A stretch of DNA of 7,981 bases from positions 1 to 7,981 of the forward strand of contig JAFUQY010000335.1 of assembly GCA_017472105.1 (NCBI GenBank), given 5' to 3'. Position 1 is the stretch's first letter, and every line of letters begins with the position of its first letter. The position numbers were made by a program, and so were the translations under genes. Shown here in pieces: positions 1 through 5,581 of the stretch. The notes beneath the pieces were generated by a model. The model was given only the letters and a program-made list of their open reading frames with translations. It was not told the DNA's origin and did no database searches. The DNA is from Clostridia bacterium. GTDB lineage: Bacteria; Bacillota_A; Clostridia; Oscillospirales; CAG-272.

Positions 1-558
1 GTTCTCACTGACGTTCCGGAGGACTGCGGCTACTTCCACGCCCAGTTCCGCCGCTCCAATCCGCTGAAATACATGGACGTTCACACCATCCTCGACGGCG
101 CGTCGGGCAGGGGTACGTTCTGCGGCTGCTCCATGCTCTGGGGTGTCAACAACAACGGCTGGTGGGGCGAGGGTGAAATCAAGTTCTACATGGACGGCGA
201 TACCGACTTCCCGACCATCTGCGGCACCGGCACCGAGGACTATTTCTGCGGCGCGTACAACTTCGATGTCAACAAGAGCTACGAACGGTTCTCGACTCCC
301 TATTCCGGCATGATTCCGCACTCTCCGGACGGTCTTTACAAGGCTCAGCAGCGGTTCCAACTTTACAGATGGCACGTTGCAGATCCGATTCGCTTTGCGG
401 AAAATCTGCGCGTCACCATTCAGGCGCTCGGCTGGCGTTCCGGCGGACGGTATCTGCCCCTTCAGGACGACATCGCATCCGTGGCATACTGGTATCAGGA
501 AAAGCCCATCGAAAAACAGCCGGAGCTCCCGGACCGAAACGATCTCGAAATCATCTGA
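1..558 (+). CDS. GH172 (DUF2961) glycoside hydrolase, 3' part only
   Basis: The reading frame is open from the first base to a TGA at 556-558, so this is the last 185 residues of a gene that starts upstream. The conserved DUF2961 core is visible: a GWWGEGEIKFYMDGD block at partial residues 53-67, then PTICGTGTEDYF at 71-82. These glutamate-rich blocks (E57, E59 and E79) are where the catalytic glutamates of this family are expected, but I cannot assign nucleophile and acid/base without an alignment. Characterised GH172 members act on fructofuranose (difructose dianhydride I) or D-arabinofuranose polymers; most are uncharacterised, so the substrate is unknown. The missing N-terminus prevents judging secretion. 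A hairpin terminator follows 9 nt after the stop and is shared with the convergent regulator. Family assignment is firm; activity is inferred. Confidence 0.88.
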   Translation, partial: VLTDVPEDCGYFHAQFRRSNPLKYMDVHTILDGASGRGTFCGCSMLWGVNNNGWWGEGEIKFYMDGDTDFPTICGTGTEDYFCGAYNFDVNKSYERFSTPYSGMIPHSPDGLYKAQQRFQLYRWHVADPIRFAENLRVTIQALGWRSGGRYLPLQDDIASVAYWYQEKPIEKQPELPDRNDLEII

Positions 559-566
559 CAACACAA

Positions 567-611
567 AAAACTGCTGTACTGCGGGAAAAATCTCCTGCGG
601 TCAGCAGTTTT
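567..611. terminator. Bidirectional hairpin terminator between convergent genes
   Basis: A perfect 10-bp outer stem (aaaactgctg at 567-576 with cagcagtttt at 602-611) encloses a second short stem (gcggga/tcctgc, one G-U). It has A-runs on the left and T-rich sequence on the right, so it can end transcription from both strands. It lies between the GH172 stop at 558 and the regulator stop at 631. Confidence 0.8.
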
Positions 612-630
612 CTTCATTTTGTATAATATA

Positions 631-999
631 TCAGCCGAGGGATTCCACGTGGCGCTTGAGTGCCTCAAAGGAAGTATCGCTGATATTGTGCTCCAGCTTG
701 CACGCATCCTCCGCCGCCGTTTCTTCATCCACGCCGAGCTTGATGAGAAGCTGAGTAAAAACGGTGTGCCGTTCGTAAATTTTCTGTGCAATGCTCTTTC
801 CCGCGTCGGTCAGGGTGATGAAGCCGTCGTGGTCCACGGTGATGTAGCCGCCTTCTTTCAAAAGTCCAACCGCGCGGCTGACGCTGGGCTTGGAGAATCC
901 CATATATTCGCACACGTCAATGGAACGTACCGCGTTCATTCTGCCCGTCAGTACGTAGATCGATTCGAGGTACATTTCCCCGGATTCCTGTAATGCCAT
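631..999 (-). CDS. DtxR/MntR-family metal-dependent transcriptional repressor
   Basis: A 122-residue cytoplasmic DNA-binding protein of the DtxR/MntR family, which senses divalent iron or manganese and represses uptake genes. An N-terminal winged helix-turn-helix spans about residues 5-65 (recognition region GFSKPSVSRAVGLL at 34-47, wing GYITVDHDGFITLT at 51-64). A metal-binding dimerisation region with the EHNISD motif follows. Predicted ligands are M9, E12, H78, C100, E103 and H104. Met and Cys at 9 and 100 match the DtxR/IdeR primary (iron) site, while E12 is MntR-like; the DtxR ancillary-site residues E83 and H98 appear replaced by T82 and A96. There is no SH3-like third domain, so its size is MntR-like. 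The start at 999 is supported by GGAGGA on the minus strand (1009-1004). It is divergent from the PHP operon. Its target genes are not evident in the window. Confidence 0.9.
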   Translation of the reverse strand: MALQESGEMYLESIYVLTGRMNAVRSIDVCEYMGFSKPSVSRAVGLLKEGGYITVDHDGFITLTDAGKSIAQKIYERHTVFTQLLIKLGVDEETAAEDACKLEHNISDTSFEALKRHVESLG

Positions 1000-1031
1000 T
1001 CGTTCCTCCGATTCATTTGTTCACTCTTTAT

Positions 1032-1060
1032 ATTATACCACAAAACCCGATGGAATTCAA
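1032..1060 (-). promoter_or_regulatory. Promoter of the metal regulator
   Basis: On the minus strand TTGAAT (1060-1055) and TATAAT (1037-1032) are separated by 17 bp, with an extended -10 (TGG just before TATAAT). It lies 33 nt upstream of the regulator start, facing away from the PHP gene promoter. Confidence 0.8.
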
Positions 1061-1129
1061 TGGGAAACGCAAAGTTTACCTCTGCTTAACATATCATAAA
1101 ATTCCCGCACCGTTTTTTCCCGTCAGCAC

Positions 1130-1158
1130 TTGATTTTTCCCTGCACGGCGGGTATAAT
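1130..1158 (+). promoter_or_regulatory. Promoter of the PHP-NUDIX operon
   Basis: TTGATT (1130-1135) and TATAAT (1153-1158) are separated by 17 bp, giving an expected transcript start near 1165 and a leader of about 34 nt. A GGAGGA ribosome site at 1186-1191 precedes the ATG at 1199. Confidence 0.82.
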
Positions 1159-1198
1159 CTGAGGTAACAAAACAATTAATTCACCGGAGGACTGTTTT

Positions 1199-2314
1199 AT
1201 GACAACCACTACTCAGGACGCAAGCCGGCTCTGTGAAGTGTACAAGGGACGCCTGCCTTATCACGGAGAGATGCACGATCACGCGGCAACCGGCGGAACC
1301 AGCGACGGCAAACGCCCGCTTTCCCACTGGATCGGCGCCATGGAAGCGCTGGGCATGGATTTTGCCGCCATTCTCGATCACCGTCAGGTGCGCCACATGT
1401 ACGAACCGGAATGGGAGGACGGCCTGTTCCTCTGCGGCTCCGAACCCGGCACGGGCATCATCCGCGACGGCAAAGTCGACAGCATGCACTACAATCTTCT
1501 CACGCCGTCCGCTGCCGCTCTGGAAGAACTGCTCGCAGAATTCCCGGAATACGAGTTCACCGGCGGACGTGAGGGGCATTTCAAGTATCCGCGGTTCACA
1601 CCGGAGCGGTTCGGTGAGCTGATTGATTCGCTCAAGGCAAAGGGCGGGTTCTTCGTGCATCCCCATCCGACGTCCCTGATCCGCTCGGACAATCCGCTCG
1701 ACTACTGGTTCCGGGATGAAACCGCGATTGAGGTATTCTACATCAACATGGACAGCGCGGAAACCCACGGGAACTACAAGGTCTGGACGGGACTGCTTGC
1801 TCTCGGCAGACGTGTCTGGGCAATTGCCGGCGGCGACGGTCACGCATGCTGTTCCGATGAGGCACTGACCACAATCTACGCAAAAGAGCGCACCAATGCC
1901 GCCATTCTCGACAGTCTCCGCGCCGGGGATTTCACCTGCGGTCCCGTCGGCATCCGGATGTGCGTGAACGATACCGCAATGGGCGGCATGTGCAGCTTCT
2001 CCGAGGTACGGCTCGACGGTAACTACACCCGACACAATCCCGCGCCGACGAGTGCCCGTCTCGTTCTTTCCGTCGGGGATTTCCACAGCAGCATTGCCGA
2101 CACGACGCACACCTACCGCGTTGATCTCATTGACGACGAGGGTGTGGTGTTCTCGAGACCCGTCACCTGCACCGAGCCCGCATTTTTCGCGATGAACGTG
2201 AACAAGAACCGGAAATTCTACCACGCCGAGGTCTGGGATGAGACGATAAATCTCCGCATCGCCATCGGCAACCCGATCTGGAACAGTGATCTCTGCACAA
2301 ATCTCGGCGAATAA
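1199..2314 (+). CDS. PHP-domain metallohydrolase, CehA/McbA-like
   Basis: A 371-residue protein without signal peptide, probably cytoplasmic. The PHP (polymerase and histidinol phosphatase) metal-binding motifs occur in order: HGEMHDH at 22-28 (HxH pair H26/H28), ILDH at 58-61, GSE at 80-82, MHYNLL at 96-101, HPHP at 154-157 and GGDGH at 211-215. These would bind two or three metal ions for hydrolysis of a phosphoester or related bond. The last motif is GGDGH rather than the usual GSDAH. The PHP part ends near residue 245, and a C-terminal region (about 250-350) rich in alternating hydrophobic and charged residues looks like a beta-sandwich, as in CehA/McbA-type proteins. The substrate is unknown. 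The start is set by GGAGGA at 1186-1191. A NUDIX gene follows after 17 nt, so the two are probably co-transcribed. Confidence 0.85.
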   Translation: MTTTTQDASRLCEVYKGRLPYHGEMHDHAATGGTSDGKRPLSHWIGAMEALGMDFAAILDHRQVRHMYEPEWEDGLFLCGSEPGTGIIRDGKVDSMHYNLLTPSAAALEELLAEFPEYEFTGGREGHFKYPRFTPERFGELIDSLKAKGGFFVHPHPTSLIRSDNPLDYWFRDETAIEVFYINMDSAETHGNYKVWTGLLALGRRVWAIAGGDGHACCSDEALTTIYAKERTNAAILDSLRAGDFTCGPVGIRMCVNDTAMGGMCSFSEVRLDGNYTRHNPAPTSARLVLSVGDFHSSIADTTHTYRVDLIDDEGVVFSRPVTCTEPAFFAMNVNKNRKFYHAEVWDETINLRIAIGNPIWNSDLCTNLGE

Positions 2315-2331
2315 ACGAAAGGAAACGACAC

Positions 2332-2853
2332 ATGGCTGAACTCTGGGACATTTACGACCGTGAGCGGAATCTCACCGGACGCACCGTCGAGCGCGGACAG
2401 CCGATGGCACCGGACGAATACCACCTCGTGGTGCACGTCTGGATCCAAAACAGCCGCGGCGAATGGCTTCTCTCACAGCGCACGCCGAACAAGACCTTTC
2501 CCTTGAAATGGGAACCGACGGGCGGATCGGTCACAGCGGGTGAAGATTCGCTGACGGGTGCCCTGCGTGAGACGGAAGAGGAGCTGGGACTGACGCTCAA
2601 TCCCGACGACGCCGTTCTCTTCACCTCCTTCCGCCGCGATCAGCCGAGATGGAAGTGCTCGGGATTCGTGGATGTATGGGTCTTTCCGTGGGACGGTGAG
2701 ATCGGCGAGGTCACGTACCAGGCATGCGAAACCTGCGGTGCAATGTGGGCGGACAACCGGAAAATCTGGCAGCTCATCTACGACGGAGAGTTTGTCAAGC
2801 TCGACAGCTTCCCGTACATCCACCGCCTGATCGACGACGAGACCGGCAACTGA
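2332..2853 (+). CDS. NUDIX hydrolase
   Basis: A 173-residue cytoplasmic enzyme that should hydrolyse a nucleoside diphosphate linked to another moiety. The complete Nudix box GX5EX7REUXEEXGU is present at residues 65-87 (G65, E71, R79, E80, E83, E84, G86, L87), so the Mg-binding glutamates are intact. The N-terminal WDIYDRERNLTGRTVERG (5-22) and HLVVHVWI (31-38) resemble the NUDIX subgroup related to isopentenyl-diphosphate isomerase type I. The length is typical of a single-domain NUDIX protein, and the isomerase function itself is not supported. The start at 2332 follows an AAAGGA ribosome site (2318-2323) and lies 17 nt after the PHP gene stop, which implies translation from one mRNA. No clear terminator follows, so transcription may continue into the gene at 2946. 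Confidence 0.9.
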   Translation: MAELWDIYDRERNLTGRTVERGQPMAPDEYHLVVHVWIQNSRGEWLLSQRTPNKTFPLKWEPTGGSVTAGEDSLTGALRETEEELGLTLNPDDAVLFTSFRRDQPRWKCSGFVDVWVFPWDGEIGEVTYQACETCGAMWADNRKIWQLIYDGEFVKLDSFPYIHRLIDDETGN

Positions 2854-2945
2854 AATTTTTCCGGGAAATTTTCGAAAATCTGAAACAAAATGCCTCCGTG
2901 AAACGTCTAAGTGAGTAAAGAACAGATTACAGGAGGTATATTATT

Positions 2946-3743
2946 ATGAAAGCACTTCTCTGGCTGAGCATTCTTGCGGCTGCTGCGTCGTACAATCTCG
3001 GCATCGGCGTCCCGATTGAAAAGGAGGAACCCGTGATTCCCGCTCTCCCGCCGGTTGTGGAGACGGAAACGGAGGTCATCCCCGAAGAAATCCCCGCGCC
3101 GACCGCAGAACAGCTCTACACCGAATTTTACACGACTCACTTTGCGTCCGTGGATCCCGAAACCGCCTGGGACAATGCCGCGTACTTCATCGCCCTGCCC
3201 GACCTCGATTTCAACGGAATCCCGGAGCTGGTCGTGGAAAAAGCGGGAGCATCTGCGGCAGGCTGGATTGAAATCTACACCATTGAGGACAGCGAAGTCC
3301 GCGCGTTCACGGTGAGCAGACTGGATGTTCCCGCCGCGAAAAACGCCGTGGAGTTCGGCATCGAAGGCGATCTTGCCTCGAGCATCAACATCCACGAGGA
3401 CGGGGACGGGTATGCCATGTACGCCGAATCCCGCAACGGTGCCCTCAATTTCATGCGTTCCTCGTGGCTGAAGTTCACCTCCGCCGACGGTGCGCTTGCG
3501 TGTGAAATCATCTCCTCCTACCGCGCGGACGTCACGGACTGGTCGGACTACGCCTTTGACACAGCGGTATGGAACGGAATCGAATACACCTACGACGAAT
3601 TCGAGCCGCTGTACCGCGAATGGCTCACGGACTATTTCCAGGCGCATCCCATCACCGACGCCTCGTACATGGACAACCTCCGCACACACGAAATCGGCAG
3701 CACCGACGAAGCATACGCGCTTATTTCGGAAATCTGCGGTTAA
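2946..3743 (+). CDS. Secreted protein of unknown function with a DxDxNGxPEL motif
   Basis: I do not recognise a named family for this 265-residue protein. It begins with a short positively charged and hydrophobic stretch ending AAAAS (residues 1-15), a signal peptide or N-terminal anchor; there is no lipobox cysteine. A Pro/Glu-rich linker (about 23-54) leads to a folded region. DLDFNGIPELVV at 86-97 matches the DxDxNGxPEL calcium-loop-like motif seen in many secreted clostridial proteins of unknown function, and EDGDG (151-155) is a second acidic stretch. The C-terminal part (about 205-240) is aromatic and acidic. The start is set by AGGAGG at 2931-2936, 9 nt before the ATG. I see no convincing promoter in the 92-nt gap after the NUDIX gene. 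A strong terminator begins 3 nt after the stop. Confidence 0.75.
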   Translation: MKALLWLSILAAAASYNLGIGVPIEKEEPVIPALPPVVETETEVIPEEIPAPTAEQLYTEFYTTHFASVDPETAWDNAAYFIALPDLDFNGIPELVVEKAGASAAGWIEIYTIEDSEVRAFTVSRLDVPAAKNAVEFGIEGDLASSINIHEDGDGYAMYAESRNGALNFMRSSWLKFTSADGALACEIISSYRADVTDWSDYAFDTAVWNGIEYTYDEFEPLYREWLTDYFQAHPITDASYMDNLRTHEIGSTDEAYALISEICG

Positions 3744-3746
3744 CCC

Positions 3747-3780
3747 ACGGACTCACAGTTACGGCTGTGGGTCTTTTTTT
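3747..3780 (+). terminator. Hairpin terminator, copy 1 of a duplicated element
   Basis: A 9-bp stem (gactcacag 3750-3758 with ctgtgggtc 3765-3773, one G-U pair) with loop ttacgg is followed by seven T (3774-3780). It starts 3 nt after the stop codon of the preceding gene. The identical 35-bp sequence recurs at 5428-5462. Confidence 0.93.
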
Positions 3781-3800
3781 GACACAATCCGCCGTTCCCC

Positions 3801-3829
3801 TTGAAACATCCGGTAAAATATGGTATAAT
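3801..3829 (+). promoter_or_regulatory. Promoter of the LRR-dockerin gene
   Basis: TTGAAA (3801-3806) and TATAAT (3824-3829) are separated by 17 bp, with an extended -10 (TGG at 3821-3823). It lies just 21 nt after the preceding terminator and makes the LRR gene an independent unit with a leader of about 30 nt. Confidence 0.88.
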
Positions 3830-3864
3830 ATCCGCAAACAAACATGCAACGGGAGAAATTAACT

Positions 3865-5424
3865 ATGAAGCACTCCGACATTCTGAAAAAACTGCTGATT
3901 CCCGCACTCATACTTCTGACGCTTTCCCTCTCCATAAGTGTATCCGCCGCGGAGCATGCATCCGGCACCTGCGGTGAAAACCTCACATGGACACTCTCCG
4001 CCGACGGGGTTATGACCATCTCCGGTACCGGCGAAATGTACGATTACAAAAATAATGAACAGCCGTGGACAGGATACGATACCCTGATCCGGAAGGTTGT
4101 TCTGGAGGACACCGTCGAAAGAATAGGCAAATACGCATTCTACTACTGCAACTACCTGACCGAAGCGGTACTCGGAACCGGAACAACCAGCATCGGTGAT
4201 TTTGCATTCAACTCCTGTCCCGCCCTTCAGACTCTCACGGTCGGCGATGATACAAGTGCTGTCGGCAGCTGTTTCTTCAACACCAATATCACCACCGTGA
4301 TTCTGCGGGACTCCGTGACCGCGCTGAACAGCAACATCCGCAATCTTGATACGATCGAGGTTTTCGTTGCTGACAACTCCGACGGCATCGGTTATTTCAC
4401 CCGGGACAGCGTACTCTATCTCAAGGAAAAAAAGGGTGACACCTTTGTTACCACCATCGTGAAGCAGCCCGAAGCCACCAAGCTGACCGGGACATTCACC
4501 GTACCGGATGATGTAACAGTTATCGGCGAGCATGCCTTCAGAGGTCAGTCTCTGCTGGAAGAAGTCATTCTACCGCGCGGTGTGACATCGCTGGATCTTC
4601 AGTCGTTCTATAACTGCGAAAGCCTCAGACGGGTTACGCTCGGCGACGCAACCGAAACCGTCCCCACCACATTCGCCGGAACGACTGCGCTCTCCACGCT
4701 CGTTCTCCGCAATTCCGTGACATATCTGGATACAGACCTCCGGGATGACGGCAGTCTCACAGCCTTTGAAGTGGATGACACCGACGGCATGGGATATTAC
4801 GACGTGAACGGCGTGCTGTATCATTATGCGGAAAATGACGGTGTCGTTACAAAAACGCTTGTCCGGTATCCGCACGGACGCACCGATACCTCCTGCACGG
4901 TCGAAGCCGGCGTTTCTGTCATCGGCGAACATGCATTTTATGACTGTACCTCCCTGCAGACCGTGTACCTGCCGGAGTCGGTGGAAGCCCTGTCCGCATA
5001 TGCGTTTTACAGCTGCGATTCCCTCACCGGAATCTATTTCAAAGGCAAGCCGCCCGTGCTGAAAAAGACCAATGCCCTGCCCTCCGGCACACTTGCCGAG
5101 AATCTGATTCTTTATTATATTGAAGGAACCGAAGGCTGGGAGAATCCGTGGAACGGTTATACCGCACTGCCCTTCCCCGAAAACACCGAAACGAAACCGC
5201 CGAAAGGAGATGCCAACGAGGACGGCGTACTTGACAAAAACGACGCCGACGGCTTCTCCAATGCTTACGCAGGCATTGAGGGACGCTGCAGGCTGTATCA
5301 GGAATATATCCTGAACGGCGGGGACTACGACTTCAACAACGACGGTAAATTCAACCGCAAAGATATCATGATTCTCATGCGCTTTCTGGCAGGCTGGGAA
5401 GGCTACGAGAAATATTTCCAGTGA
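3865..5424 (+). CDS. Secreted BspA-like leucine-rich repeat protein with C-terminal dockerin
   Basis: A 519-residue exported protein. A signal peptide covers residues 1-29 (KK at 8-9, hydrophobic core, SVSAA at the end). A small N-terminal beta module typical of BspA-like proteins follows (GTCGENLTWTLSADG at 34-48), then LRR_5-type repeats with the IGxxAF signature at 87-92, 220-225 and 353-358. The closing GWENPWNGY (424-432) is common at the end of such repeats. Residues 447-519 form a type I dockerin with two calcium loops: D449/N451/D453/D457/D460 and D489/N491/D493/N497/D500. Dockerins bind cohesins on a scaffoldin, so this is probably a binding or adhesion subunit rather than an enzyme. 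An upstream in-frame ATG at 3844 is less likely, because GGGAGA (3851-3856) sits 8 nt before 3865. The gene has its own promoter and terminator. Confidence 0.9.
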   Translation: MKHSDILKKLLIPALILLTLSLSISVSAAEHASGTCGENLTWTLSADGVMTISGTGEMYDYKNNEQPWTGYDTLIRKVVLEDTVERIGKYAFYYCNYLTEAVLGTGTTSIGDFAFNSCPALQTLTVGDDTSAVGSCFFNTNITTVILRDSVTALNSNIRNLDTIEVFVADNSDGIGYFTRDSVLYLKEKKGDTFVTTIVKQPEATKLTGTFTVPDDVTVIGEHAFRGQSLLEEVILPRGVTSLDLQSFYNCESLRRVTLGDATETVPTTFAGTTALSTLVLRNSVTYLDTDLRDDGSLTAFEVDDTDGMGYYDVNGVLYHYAENDGVVTKTLVRYPHGRTDTSCTVEAGVSVIGEHAFYDCTSLQTVYLPESVEALSAYAFYSCDSLTGIYFKGKPPVLKKTNALPSGTLAENLILYYIEGTEGWENPWNGYTALPFPENTETKPPKGDANEDGVLDKNDADGFSNAYAGIEGRCRLYQEYILNGGDYDFNNDGKFNRKDIMILMRFLAGWEGYEKYFQ

Positions 5425-5427
5425 CAA

Positions 5428-5461
5428 ACGGACTCACAGTTACGGCTGTGGGTCTTTTTTT
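5428..5461 (+). terminator. Hairpin terminator, copy 2 of a duplicated element
   Basis: Stem 5431-5439 with 5446-5454, loop ttacgg and seven T at 5455-5461. It is identical to the element at 3747-3781 over 35 bp and again begins 3 nt after a stop codon, here of the LRR-dockerin gene. Confidence 0.93.
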
Positions 5462-5503
5462 GCGGATTCATGGAAAATATTTGAACTTTTTTCGCCGAAA
5501 TTG

Positions 5504-5532
5504 TTGCAATCCGTTCAGAATATTGGTATAAT
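5504..5532 (+). promoter_or_regulatory. Promoter of the GH26-like gene
   Basis: TTGCAA (5504-5509) and TATAAT (5527-5532) are separated by 17 bp, with an extended -10 (TGG at 5524-5526). The expected start near 5539 leaves a leader of about 43 nt carrying AGGAG at 5568-5572. Confidence 0.85.
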
Positions 5533-5581
5533 ATTCCTGTACCAAAAATTTCCGAATCCGAACGAACAGGAGTATGCTGTC

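Larger units (their letters stand above)
3747..5462. repeat. 35-bp perfect direct repeats flanking the LRR-dockerin unit
   Basis: The sequence at 3747-3781 recurs exactly at 5428-5462, and the bases just outside differ. The two copies are terminators and are 1681 bp apart. They bracket one complete transcription unit (promoter, LRR-dockerin gene), so recombination between them would delete or insert it precisely. Confidence 0.9.

Noticed and set aside
1074..1090. Imperfect palindrome as a metal-regulator operator in the divergent intergenic region
   Set aside because: Only the ends (gtt/aac) and a few inner bases are symmetric; it does not match a known DtxR or MntR site well.
1181..2224. 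Minus-strand open frame (347 codons) opposite the PHP gene
   Set aside because: The plus strand has all PHP motifs, a promoter and a ribosome site; the minus frame has no recognisable domain.
2854..2880. AT-rich hairpin after the NUDIX gene as a terminator
   Set aside because: The possible stems are short, have little G-C and no proper T-tail, so read-through into 2946 is as likely.
3844..3864. Upstream in-frame start for the LRR-dockerin gene
   Set aside because: It would place the ribosome site inside the coding sequence and add a charged extension before the signal peptide.
4570..5427. Minus-strand open frame (285 codons) opposite the LRR-dockerin gene
   Set aside because: The plus strand encodes clear LRR and dockerin motifs; the minus translation is featureless and overlaps the terminator.
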